Below, piece by piece: positions 7,159 to 15,630 of a DNA stretch of 20,429 nucleotides. The first letter of the stretch is position 1; every line of letters starts with the position of its first letter. Where the stretch lies: IMG/VR virus record IMGVR_UViG_3300025083_000286, positions 1 to 20,429 of that record; one strand, written 5' to 3'. This DNA is from a virus. The position numbers were made by a program, and so were the translations under genes. A model generated the notes under the pieces. The model was not told the DNA's origin and ran no database searches. It saw only the letters and a program-made list of their open reading frames with translations.

Positions 7159-7927
7159 TCTTCTTTGCTTTTTTATGCCACTTTGGTAGCAGGTCATTAT
7201 CTTGTACATACTTTGGGTTAGACGGTCTTCCGTTCTTAACCAAGTACATAAATGCGTTTAGTCGGGCAAGTCCCCATTGTGTAGCACTTGTAACCTTTGG
7301 TGAGTGTCCTGTATTGAAGGCACCCATACCACGAAGCACAACACGCTTTGCGGCTCCCATACCTACCTTCTTATCGGGGTACTTCTCGTTATAAGCGTCT
7401 ACCTTAGTCTTTATAGACTTAAGAACTTTTGCAGATAGCTTTCCACCTTTTCCAACACCTTTAGGATTCTTGTTAGGAGTATCGCTCTTAGGTGCTTTGG
7501 GAGATTTCTTAATGCTTCCATCCTTGCCTTGTGTAGCGTAATCATCCTTTTTCTTACGATTACCATACGGGAGGTCAGCCACATCAGCACTTGCCTTAAC
7601 TGTTCCGTTTCGTATGCTTTCAGCTTTTCTAATTGCCCAGTTAACACCGCTCGTTCCTCCCCAACCAAGCCAAGCAACATAGCCTCTATCTTTCCAAGGC
7701 GTGTCCTTATACTTAGGGTCAATCGCAGCATTCTTTCTATGGCGATTAAAAGCAGCCATTCTCGCAATAGTTTCATACGATAGTTTTCTTTTTGATGCTA
7801 ATTGGTTTGCACGGGTCCAGCCCACAGAGGTCATTCCCTTAACTTCTTTTCCGTACTTCTTCTTCCACTCAAGAACTTTCTTGGCGTTGTTAGTAGCAGA
7901 TTGTGGGTAGTCGTTGTATGTAGCCAT
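7151..7927 (-). CDS. Head-module accessory protein with two conserved phage domains (258 aa)
   Basis: A 258-aa basic protein. I chose ATG 7927 over a TTG one codon earlier. Its end overlaps the protease-scaffold start by 8 nt. Residues 1-108 carry SATNNAKKVLEWKKKYG, VGWTRANQLAS, ETIARMAAFNRHRKN and WLGWGGTSGVNWAI, a domain I know from phage head regions, often near or fused to XkdF-like proteases. Residues about 185-250 carry RGMGAFNTGHSP, WGLARLNAFMYLV and GRPSNPKYVQDNDLLP, a second domain seen in phage proteins of unknown function (possibly the DUF5824 type; not verifiable here). A Lys/Gly/Pro-rich linker joins them. The biochemical role is unknown; context suggests prohead assembly or maturation. 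No nuclease or protease motif was recognised. Confidence 0.75.
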   Translation of the reverse strand: MATYNDYPQSATNNAKKVLEWKKKYGKEVKGMTSVGWTRANQLASKRKLSYETIARMAAFNRHRKNAAIDPKYKDTPWKDRGYVAWLGWGGTSGVNWAIRKAESIRNGTVKASADVADLPYGNRKKKDDYATQGKDGSIKKSPKAPKSDTPNKNPKGVGKGGKLSAKVLKSIKTKVDAYNEKYPDKKVGMGAAKRVVLRGMGAFNTGHSPKVTSATQWGLARLNAFMYLVKNGRPSNPKYVQDNDLLPKWHKKAKKNG

Positions 7928-7931
7928 CAAA

Positions 7932-7942
7932 TTAATTTACAA
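7932..7942 (-). repeat. Junction motif TTGTAAATTAA, copy 2
   Basis: Minus-strand TTGTAAATTAA immediately after the TAA of the 913-aa gene and 4 nt before the ATG of the 258-aa gene, so it occupies the ribosome-binding position of that gene. Confidence 0.6.
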
Positions 7943-10684
7943 TTATTGTAGTATCCCTTCTATAGTGAGGTATGCGTAGTCATCAAAGACTTGGCCCTTC
8001 GCACTCTTAACAAGTATATTGTTTTGAGTAAATCTTGTAGCCTCAAGTGTTTGTAAGAAGAAGTCTAATGAAGCTAATTGAACTGTGGGGACAACCATAT
8101 CAAACTCTATTCGGGGATTTTGGCTTTGTAATATTTTCTCTGATGTTTGGAATAGACGAGTATAACTCTGTGTCGTATTACCATCTAAATCCTCAAACAT
8201 AAGGTTCCATCCAGCCGTGTTGAAGTGAAATAATCTTCCGTTAAATATATGCTGACCACCTATATTTGTGCTTAAAGGAGACAAGTCTATATTTGAGAAT
8301 ATAATTTGGCTTTCTGTTTTCATATCACTGTCTTGATAAAAACCTTCAAGCGTAGAGTAAGGAACGAGCATATTCGTTTTGTACAAAGGCTTGTCAAGAT
8401 AAGCGAACCTTAATCCAACATCCTTGTTTGGAGTGAAAATATTCTCAGTAAAACCTAATTGAGCTGCGCTAAATGTTTCATAGTTTGTCAGCTCGTTGTA
8501 TTCTCCCGATTCCTCACCACATACAGACTTGTAGTATATAGAAGAGTTTAAATTTATTTTTAACTCAGCGATACCTTCTGTATTAACATTTTGAGTAGTT
8601 GAGCCAATTGTTATATCATCATTATCTAAGTCATCAAAATACAGGTTGTAATTCTTGTTGTTTATGTTAAGCGTCTTAGCCTTGTCTCCACCATTGGTTA
8701 TCTTAACTGATTTCAAATCATCAACAAGAGAATTAATATCTTGATTACCATCTCTAACTATAGATAATGGGTCTACTCTTAAAATATTGACACCATTAGA
8801 AAACTCGTAAAACAATCCACAGTCAAACCTTTTGAGTACAGCGGGTAAGATATCAGATACGGTTAGCGGAGACGTTTGATTAACTGAATCCTCTATAGAA
8901 AACTCGTCATCAGTCTTATATATAAATGTATCTGCGTTAGAGCGGAAATTTACATTTAGTAATGCATAATCACCAATTCCATCTGGAGTACCTATTCTTG
9001 TGATGGCTTTCTTGATGTCTCCTACACCAAATACTTCGGGAGGAGTTATCCCAAACTCTCTCCACCAAACTCCTGTAAAAAAATAAGCACCAACATATTC
9101 TATTTTAAGATTGCCATCTAAGGGTTCAAGAAAGTAATTGATACTGTACTCACTACCACTGTCAACAAATATTTCTTGACCCGAAGGGAAGTTCACATCA
9201 ATATCTGGGAAATCTATTTTATCAGCCCAAGTTGCACCATTATCTATAATCGCAACGTCTACGGGATTACTTGCTCCAGTATTACATTTTCTGTATTGTG
9301 GTTCTGATTGCTGATAATTACCTTTTTCAGAATATCCTTGGCTAACCGTGGCACCTGTTGTATCAAGTACAATGTCATCCCCATTTGAATCCTGTAATGG
9401 TATCTTTTTTTTCATCGTTCCATCAGCATAGATACCAACATACAACTTGAAAGTCATAGTTGTGTCGGGGTCCGAAAGTATTATATCTTTAACCATCTTA
9501 TCTCGCTGGATAACAGGTATCTCGTACTGCAAGTCTCTTATGGTAACGCTTGATGATGGAAGGGTAATGTCTGCATTGAAAGAAACTTTAGGACAAAAGA
9601 ATCCTCTTATCCCATCTTCGTCTATTCCGTTAGTAAAATCGTAAGGATAAAAACCCATTTGTTTTTCAGCACCCCACTGCTGAACAGTGTATATAGGGTC
9701 GGCATCATTTATGGTACCGTAGTTACCAGCGGTTTCCATACTGCCCCACCAATCAGTGTGTATCTCCATTGCTGTTCCATCTATCTCAATACAGCTATCT
9801 AAGTTGGTGTTAGTCCCTGCCCAAGCGGGTGACTGGCGTAAAGAAAATCTTCTTACGTTCACGTCCTGCTTTGCAAGTAATTGTGATGGAACAACCATAT
9901 GTAGTTTCTCTGCTTGAAAATCGGGGAATGCAGGATTGGTTGCATACTGACCTAATCCAAACAGCTTTGATTCTACACTAACAGGAAACGATGCCGTGTT
10001 AAGGTAGAGGCCTATATATTCTAAAAACTTTGAAACAGAGAACACAGGCATAATACCTGTTCTCTTTAATCCAGGACCATACTCTAAAAACTGCCTTGCT
10101 GCGTATCCAAACTTCCCATCCACATCATTACAAAAATCAACATAAGGAAAGGATATTGGCCTTGTGTAGTCTGGATTTTGTCCTATTACCCCTGCCTCAC
10201 CACCGTTAGATGTGGTTTGTAAGAACTGAGCAAAGGTGTGTCTGTTTCTGTAGTAGGAGTTTGCCTCACCGTATAGTGTGCCTAACTTAATATCTTTCAT
10301 ACCCGAAAGGTACTTTGATAAAAAGTCTTTTAGGTCAACCTCTACATAGGACTCAGAGGAGTTGTATTCAAAAGAAACTACGTTTAATATTCCCGATATC
10401 TCTGTATTTGAAGAAGACCCGTAAACAGTAATCTTAAAGTAGAAATCATCTTTTGGAAAATCAGTGCTTAAAGAAGTAAAAGGGTCAAAATCAAATACAT
10501 CAGAACCTTTGTTTCTATTCGTTAAGGGTATTCTAATCTTTGTAAAGAATGGAAGTCTTACCTTGTCAATTTCTAAACTATCATAGAAATCTAAATCATA
10601 GTCAAGCTGTTGCTCGGGAAACAGGTCTACATTGTAATAACTATTGGCTGTATTATCACGGCTAAGCTGTAAAGTAAAATCCAT
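7943..10684 (-). CDS. Large tail-tip / baseplate-like structural protein (913 aa)
   Basis: A 913-aa protein, ATG 10684, one base after the stop of the 185-aa gene. The N-terminus (SRDNTANSYYNVDLFPEQ, 8-25; then DSLEIDKVRLPFFTKIRIPLTNRNKG) resembles the opening domain of large tail proteins in Bacteroidota phages, where a strand-rich block is followed by an F-x-[KR]-x-[FI]-x-[VI]-P segment. The rest is long, beta-rich and without transmembrane or enzyme motifs. The centre (about 620-660, GLFYEFSNGVNILRVDPLS) and the C-terminus (FDMVVPTVQLASLDFFLQ) are compatible with hub-type or Dit/Tal-like folds. The position two genes after the tape measure is where distal tail, hub and central fibre proteins normally lie, which is the main basis for the call. 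The exact role (hub, baseplate or receptor binding) cannot be set from sequence alone. Confidence 0.65.
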   Translation of the reverse strand: MDFTLQLSRDNTANSYYNVDLFPEQQLDYDLDFYDSLEIDKVRLPFFTKIRIPLTNRNKGSDVFDFDPFTSLSTDFPKDDFYFKITVYGSSSNTEISGILNVVSFEYNSSESYVEVDLKDFLSKYLSGMKDIKLGTLYGEANSYYRNRHTFAQFLQTTSNGGEAGVIGQNPDYTRPISFPYVDFCNDVDGKFGYAARQFLEYGPGLKRTGIMPVFSVSKFLEYIGLYLNTASFPVSVESKLFGLGQYATNPAFPDFQAEKLHMVVPSQLLAKQDVNVRRFSLRQSPAWAGTNTNLDSCIEIDGTAMEIHTDWWGSMETAGNYGTINDADPIYTVQQWGAEKQMGFYPYDFTNGIDEDGIRGFFCPKVSFNADITLPSSSVTIRDLQYEIPVIQRDKMVKDIILSDPDTTMTFKLYVGIYADGTMKKKIPLQDSNGDDIVLDTTGATVSQGYSEKGNYQQSEPQYRKCNTGASNPVDVAIIDNGATWADKIDFPDIDVNFPSGQEIFVDSGSEYSINYFLEPLDGNLKIEYVGAYFFTGVWWREFGITPPEVFGVGDIKKAITRIGTPDGIGDYALLNVNFRSNADTFIYKTDDEFSIEDSVNQTSPLTVSDILPAVLKRFDCGLFYEFSNGVNILRVDPLSIVRDGNQDINSLVDDLKSVKITNGGDKAKTLNINNKNYNLYFDDLDNDDITIGSTTQNVNTEGIAELKINLNSSIYYKSVCGEESGEYNELTNYETFSAAQLGFTENIFTPNKDVGLRFAYLDKPLYKTNMLVPYSTLEGFYQDSDMKTESQIIFSNIDLSPLSTNIGGQHIFNGRLFHFNTAGWNLMFEDLDGNTTQSYTRLFQTSEKILQSQNPRIEFDMVVPTVQLASLDFFLQTLEATRFTQNNILVKSAKGQVFDDYAYLTIEGILQ

Positions 10685-10685
10685 A

Positions 10686-11243
10686 CTATCGTGTTGCGAT
10701 ATTAAATTCTAAAGAAGACCTAAACTTGTTGTTCAGTGTGTCTAATGACTTTTCTGAAAGACCAACTCCATAAGCCAGTGTATCACAGAAGTCAACAAAA
10801 ACTACATCTTTAGAAGTAATTATCACATCCGAGGCTCCAAAATATCCTATTCTTTTTTCGGGTATAATTAAAGAGTAAGATATATTTGAATTGTATTGAG
10901 TATAGGCTTTGGAGTACATACCGTTCTGAACATCTACAGCTATGCGATAAACGTCAGCAGTATGCACTGTATTGGTATTATACACTCTTATCTCGCTATT
11001 AAAAGTTGATAGGGAGACAGGATATATTTTTTCATCAAACTCAAAAGTAGCACCACCAACATTATCTGTGCATATTGCATAAACAGATTTTTCGTATCCA
11101 TCAGTATACACAATTCTTACAACTTCCTTTAAATTAAAGTTTCCCGAAGAGGTTGCCTCTCTTAGCGTGTTAGGTGCTATAAGGTTTAAAGAAACATTGC
11201 TAAAAATAGTTCCTATGCCTTGTTGAAATATTAAATCAGCCAT
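10686..11243 (-). CDS. Tail protein next to the tape measure (185 aa), unknown family
   Basis: A 185-aa protein whose ATG at 11243 shares one base with the TAA of the tape measure gene. The sequence is beta-rich, with no membrane segment, coiled coil or Cys cluster. Nothing in it matches a family I can name. In many siphoviruses the gene after the tape measure encodes the distal tail protein, so Dit-like or tail-tip function is the best contextual guess. Its tight coupling to the tape measure and the 913-aa gene suggests the three act in one assembly step. Confidence 0.55.
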   Translation of the reverse strand: MADLIFQQGIGTIFSNVSLNLIAPNTLREATSSGNFNLKEVVRIVYTDGYEKSVYAICTDNVGGATFEFDEKIYPVSLSTFNSEIRVYNTNTVHTADVYRIAVDVQNGMYSKAYTQYNSNISYSLIIPEKRIGYFGASDVIITSKDVVFVDFCDTLAYGVGLSEKSLDTLNNKFRSSLEFNIATR

Positions 11244-14200
11244 TATATTCTGTCGTTTCTATCTCTGATTTTACGTTCTGTATTATTACTATTCAAGTCC
11301 TTGTCAGCTACATAGGCTCTCACAGGTTTACTGCTGTTATTTGCAGACATAGCTGTGTTCATAGCTATCTCCTCAAGGTAATCTACACTCGCCAGACCTG
11401 TTACTGCTCCGACAACCCCCCCTACAGCAAATTTAGTTTGTCTGTTTCTACTTGCGTTTAAGCCTGTGTTGTTTATTTTGTCAAGTAAATCCCTGTGCAT
11501 TGAAGTAGCACGCTTATTAATAATGTACTCCCCACCTTCCATCTCGTATCCACCTCTACCTTGTACAGAGAAGGGAACACCGCCTTCAGCGTGCGATGGC
11601 CCGTTTACAACACCACCATCAGCAAATTTTTTATCAAAATATTTCCTGCTATTAATCGCACCTATCTGAGCAGTAGACTGAGCTAATGCAATACCCGCAC
11701 CAATAGAACCAACTATAGCCGCTGTTACAGGCTCGTAGTTTTGAAACGCCTGTAGATAAGACTGAGCGGCAGCCTCAACACCATCTAAAGCAGCATCATT
11801 TCTGTCTTGTTTCTTCTCAGCATTAAACAACTCTTTTGCTATAGCGTTCTCTTCAGCTACTTGAATTTTACGAAGGTCTTTTTGTTTCTTTCTAAACTGA
11901 GACTCTGTAATTAACTGATTGTTAAGCTGAGACTTTAATATCTCGTCTTCAATCTCATACCTGTTTTTAACTTCCTCCATATCTTGAGCAAGTCTGTTCT
12001 TAGTATTCTCTAAAGCAACATCATTAAAAGCACCCAGAGACTCTCCTAATGCGTTAACAGCATCCATAGCTATATCGGCCCAAGCAGTTTCCTTGAACTC
12101 CTTTGTAAAGTCCTCCCAATCCTTCTTGCTTTTCTCCGTGGAGTTTGACACGGTAATAGAAAGAGCATCAAAGTTAATTAACATATCATCAAGAAATTTA
12201 TTAACTTCTTGAGAAGTACCTGCGAATGTTCTGAAAGTTTCTATCGTTTCTATGAACCTGTTTCTAAGTTCAGCTACAGCTCGCTCATAACCTTCTTGAC
12301 TCAGAGTGCCATCTTCTTGAGCTTTTTTCAAATCTCTTAGCTCGGAAGAGTAATTATCAAATGCCTTGCTTACGTCATTTATTACCTCGCTTCCTAAAAC
12401 CTCTGATAATTTTTCATTAGCTTTTACTGCGTTCTCAACTAAATCTATGTTTTCTTCGTAAACAGGAACTAATCCTGCAATTGTTTTAGCATTATCCCTG
12501 TAAGCTTCAGACACTGCTGCTGCTCGTTTAGCTTCTATGTCAGCCTCTTGTTGAGCAGTCTCCGCTACTGCGGTTTGCTGTTTAGCCCTTTCATTTATAG
12601 ATTTAACTAAGTTAGCAGTGGACTCGTTCTCAATTTTTATTTTTTCTTTTATATTTTCTTTTTCTTCCCTTATGGCTTTTTTTCTCTCGCTCTCTCTTTT
12701 TCTATTAAGGTCGTCTTCACTAAAAGAAATATTGGTTAATTGGTCTAAGTACCCTTGTAACGCACCTACTAAACCTTTGTACTTTATTATCTCATCTTCA
12801 GTTACCTCTACCATTTCAGACCTTATACCAAATGCATCAGTCTGTGTTCTTACACCTGTGTTAATTATTGCATTGTATTCAGATATCTGAGAATTAATTC
12901 TTTCGGCAGTAATGTCTACTTCATCATTAACATTTATTTGGTCCTCAAAAGCCTGTGTCAACCTTCTTACCGATTCTTCGTATTCATCAGTAGCTATAGT
13001 TTGACCTTCTGTTATCAATGTTTGCTTTTTACTTTCTTCTGCTACCTCTTCTAATTTTAACCTAAATCCATCTACCTTTTGAACTTGCGCTAATGCAGCA
13101 TCACCTATTTTTGAGAATCCGTCTGGGAGATAGTCTAAAAAAGATGTCTCCGTTCTATTTAGTGCCTCTAAAGATTGTTGATATTCTTCTTGAGATACAC
13201 CTAATAATTCAAGAGATTTATTTAGAGAACCCGCTCCTTTTTCAACTTCTTTTGCACCAGCATTAAAGGCTTCAAAACCAACTTCATTAATAGCTTGAAA
13301 GCCTCTTGCTGTTTTACCCGCTGCTGGGAAAAACGCATCTAACACAGAAAGAAGTATGTCACTGTTTGCTATTGACTCTCCTATGTTTATTTGAAATTCT
13401 ATGAATGCTGCGTTAAGAAGTTTCATTTGACCAGCGAAATTATCAATATCCTTCGCAGCAGATTGCAAAGCTCTTCCTTGTTCATAATACTTTTCATTGC
13501 CTTTGTCTATAGCATCAATGTTTTTCAACAATGTGATAAGCTGTGCTGCATTACGCTTACCTACTAAATCAACTGCTTCAGATAAAGATATGTTTTGCTT
13601 TGCTAACGAGTTTAAAGAAGCCTCTACGTCTGCACTCGTCTTCCCAAGCTCAGTGAATATACCACGAAGACCTGTACCAACACGAGATGCTGTAAATCCA
13701 TTGTCAGCAAGAACAGCCATAGCACCTGCTGTTTGTTCAATTGTCAATCCTAAGTTTTTAGCTATTGGACCTACATACTGAATTGCCGTGCCAAAACTAT
13801 CAAAAGATAAAGCACTGTTGTTTATAGATGTTACAAGTACATCGCCAACAAACCCTGCTTGTTCAATGAGTAAGTCAAACTGATTTATTACTTTACCTGT
13901 TTGTTGTGCTACAGCATCAAGTGGTGCGCCAAGGGCTTGAGCTGTAAACGCAATTGCCTGTGTAGAAGCAACGACATCTTCTGCGGTAAAACCAAGTTTT
14001 GAAAGCTCTGTTTGCAATCCTACAATTTCTATTGCTGTAAACTTTGTTGAACCAGCTACGCTTAGTGCATTCTTTCCAAGAACCTCCACTTCCTCTGATG
14101 TAGCACCTGCTACTGCACCAAGGCTGGCAAGTGCCTTTTCAAAAGCGATTGATTGTTTTACAGAGCCAATGGTTAATTCGGTGAATATTCTTTGAGTTGC

Positions 14201-14503
14201 ATTAAGAGCTTTGTAAGCTAATCCATACCGAGCTAATGTGCCTATGGCTGTTTTCAGTTTTCCGAAAAAGCCTTTGTTAGTTTTGTCTAATTTAGATGTT
14301 ATCTTATTAGCATTTTCTAACTCTTTGTTAATTTCCTCGTGCTTTTTTCTGTACTGAGGCATTAACTTATTTACCTTTTCGTACTGCTCTTTAAGCTTTT
14401 TTAATTCTTTAGCCTGTTGTTTAGTAGCTTCACCATTCTTGTTTATTTCTTTACTAAGAGATAAAATCGCTTCTTGAAGCAGTGTTACTTTATTTACACC
14501 CAT
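11243..14503 (-). CDS. Tail tape measure protein, TP901 type
   Basis: A 1086-aa protein, ATG 14503 (MGVNKVTLLQE), one base after the gp10-like gene. Residues 1-75 are Lys/Glu-rich coiled coil. Residues about 85-400 match the TP901-type tape measure core (FEKALASLGAVAGATSEEVE, STKFTAIEIVGLQTELSKLG, AGAMAVLADNGFTASRVGTG, LRGIFTELGKTSADVEASL). A long helical coiled-coil section follows (about 480-900). Near residues 960-1000 is FADGGVVNGPSHAEGGV followed by EMEGGEYIINKRAT, a Gly-rich ending I associate with tape measures of Bacteroidota phages, and the C-terminus has PVRAYVADKDL. It sets tail length and is ejected with DNA. At about 0.15 nm per residue the length would correspond to a tail of roughly 160 nm (inference). 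Confidence 0.93.
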   Translation of the reverse strand: MGVNKVTLLQEAILSLSKEINKNGEATKQQAKELKKLKEQYEKVNKLMPQYRKKHEEINKELENANKITSKLDKTNKGFFGKLKTAIGTLARYGLAYKALNATQRIFTELTIGSVKQSIAFEKALASLGAVAGATSEEVEVLGKNALSVAGSTKFTAIEIVGLQTELSKLGFTAEDVVASTQAIAFTAQALGAPLDAVAQQTGKVINQFDLLIEQAGFVGDVLVTSINNSALSFDSFGTAIQYVGPIAKNLGLTIEQTAGAMAVLADNGFTASRVGTGLRGIFTELGKTSADVEASLNSLAKQNISLSEAVDLVGKRNAAQLITLLKNIDAIDKGNEKYYEQGRALQSAAKDIDNFAGQMKLLNAAFIEFQINIGESIANSDILLSVLDAFFPAAGKTARGFQAINEVGFEAFNAGAKEVEKGAGSLNKSLELLGVSQEEYQQSLEALNRTETSFLDYLPDGFSKIGDAALAQVQKVDGFRLKLEEVAEESKKQTLITEGQTIATDEYEESVRRLTQAFEDQINVNDEVDITAERINSQISEYNAIINTGVRTQTDAFGIRSEMVEVTEDEIIKYKGLVGALQGYLDQLTNISFSEDDLNRKRESERKKAIREEKENIKEKIKIENESTANLVKSINERAKQQTAVAETAQQEADIEAKRAAAVSEAYRDNAKTIAGLVPVYEENIDLVENAVKANEKLSEVLGSEVINDVSKAFDNYSSELRDLKKAQEDGTLSQEGYERAVAELRNRFIETIETFRTFAGTSQEVNKFLDDMLINFDALSITVSNSTEKSKKDWEDFTKEFKETAWADIAMDAVNALGESLGAFNDVALENTKNRLAQDMEEVKNRYEIEDEILKSQLNNQLITESQFRKKQKDLRKIQVAEENAIAKELFNAEKKQDRNDAALDGVEAAAQSYLQAFQNYEPVTAAIVGSIGAGIALAQSTAQIGAINSRKYFDKKFADGGVVNGPSHAEGGVPFSVQGRGGYEMEGGEYIINKRATSMHRDLLDKINNTGLNASRNRQTKFAVGGVVGAVTGLASVDYLEEIAMNTAMSANNSSKPVRAYVADKDLNSNNTERKIRDRNDRI

Positions 14504-14504
14504 T

Positions 14505-15167
14505 TTATAATATATTTCCTATTACATCATTTTGTATGTCCACAAAAGTAGTTCCATACAAATCAATCAATCTGTTTGTTATCTTTATTTGCGCTCTTGA
14601 TAAAGAAGCGTCTACACCTGTACTCTTATCTTCAAAAGGACTTAGGAAATCTTTTTTAAGAATACCATTCCTACTTATCCCCCTTGCTATGATATAAGCT
14701 ACGGACTTTCTTTCCCAATCTCTTTTAGCTTCTTTTTCTATGCCGTTCCTTGTTATTGTGAAACTCTTCCCTCTTGATTGCTTTACCTTAATCCACTCTG
14801 CAATCCTATCTATATTAGGGAACCACTTTTTATCTGGGCTGTTCTTTGTTAAGTAAACATACTTTTCTTCAGCCAACCCGTATCTCAATCTTACAGCTAT
14901 CTCTGTTGCCACAGGTGTTCCATTAGGTCCAATCTTAGCGGTCCTTACAACTACGCCTCCCCTTTCAACAAGAAACTTATCATCCCTTGATGGAAGTATA
15001 CTACCTGTTAACTGAGGATTTGAAAGCTCTCCTGTTGCGACAAGACCTTGTGACTTTATCTTTTGCACTACCTTCTTGATAATAGCAGACTTACGGAACT
15101 CCTTTGCTACGGCAGCAACAACGATTACCTTAATAAAATTCTTATATTGCCCCTCGCTAAAAGCCAT
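14505..15167 (-). CDS. HK97 gp10-like neck / tail completion protein (220 aa)
   Basis: A 220-aa basic protein, ATG 15167, directly after the TAG of the tail-terminator-like gene. The central part (RLRYGLAEEKYVYLTKNSP, then WFPNIDRIAEWIKVKQSRG) followed by SVAYIIARGISRNGI is the pattern of HK97 gp10-like proteins that join the head to the tail or complete the tail: a P-x-(4)-I-x-x-W block and an A-x-x-I-A-R-x-I-x-x-x-G-I block. The N-terminal 45 residues are strongly basic. The position between a tail-terminator-like gene and the tape measure agrees. I judge this from pattern only. Confidence 0.62.
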   Translation of the reverse strand: MAFSEGQYKNFIKVIVVAAVAKEFRKSAIIKKVVQKIKSQGLVATGELSNPQLTGSILPSRDDKFLVERGGVVVRTAKIGPNGTPVATEIAVRLRYGLAEEKYVYLTKNSPDKKWFPNIDRIAEWIKVKQSRGKSFTITRNGIEKEAKRDWERKSVAYIIARGISRNGILKKDFLSPFEDKSTGVDASLSRAQIKITNRLIDLYGTTFVDIQNDVIGNIL

Positions 15168-15608
15168 CTATGCTTCGTCTATGCCCCTTGTGTACGGCTT
15201 GCGTGAAAGAACAATATCAAAGTCAGAGAACGCTGTGGTTACATTGTAATCTTCAAGCGGTGTGTTTAAAAGTTCAACCTCGTCAAAGTTTACATCTCTA
15301 CCCAACTGCATAAGCTTATCCTGCAATTGACCTATGATAAATATATTTTCCTCTATGGATTGTATTGATGCAAGGCTATCGTCCTTTATTGTTTTATCTA
15401 AAACTAAAACCGAAAAAGAAAGCGTGTACACTGGTGAATTTAAATCTCTTGATAGATTAGAAGAACTCGGTATCAATACGAGTGTCCTATAATCAAAATC
15501 GTATTGCTGTAGGTCATCCTCCGATGCCGCAAATATAAACTCGTTGACCATAAGATGCCCATTAGCAAAGGACTTAATCTCATTATAAAGGTCTGTTAGG
15601 TTGTTCAT
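15168..15608 (-). CDS. Tail-terminator-like protein (146 aa)
   Basis: A 146-aa acidic protein. I chose ATG 15608 (MNNLTDLYNEIKSF), preceded by AAAGAAAGACAAT, over an upstream TTG at 15671 whose residues would read the end of the previous gene in another frame. The layout fits small tail-terminator proteins: an N-terminal helix, DYRTLVLIPSSS, a YTLSFSVLVLDKT strand pair, a central helix about 75-100 and a C-terminal DFDIVLSRKP strand. It sits in the usual neighbourhood, just before a gp10-like gene. The frame stays open upstream of the ATG to 15695, past a slippery A7 run in the previous gene (see findings). Confidence 0.55.
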   Translation of the reverse strand: MNNLTDLYNEIKSFANGHLMVNEFIFAASEDDLQQYDFDYRTLVLIPSSSNLSRDLNSPVYTLSFSVLVLDKTIKDDSLASIQSIEENIFIIGQLQDKLMQLGRDVNFDEVELLNTPLEDYNVTTAFSDFDIVLSRKPYTRGIDEA

Positions 15609-15619
15609 ATTGTCTTTCT

Positions 15620-15630
15620 TTAATTTACAA
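15620..15630 (-). repeat. Junction motif TTGTAAATTAA, copy 1
   Basis: Minus-strand TTGTAAATTAA spanning the stop codon of the 236-aa gene (TTG TAA are its last two codons) and running into the A/G-rich leader of the 146-aa gene. Confidence 0.6.

Noticed and set aside
7159-7209. Upstream ATG that would extend the protease by 17 residues
   Set aside because: The extension lies inside the 258-aa gene and lacks conservation-like character; ATG 7158 gives a typical 8-nt overlap and the expected protease start.
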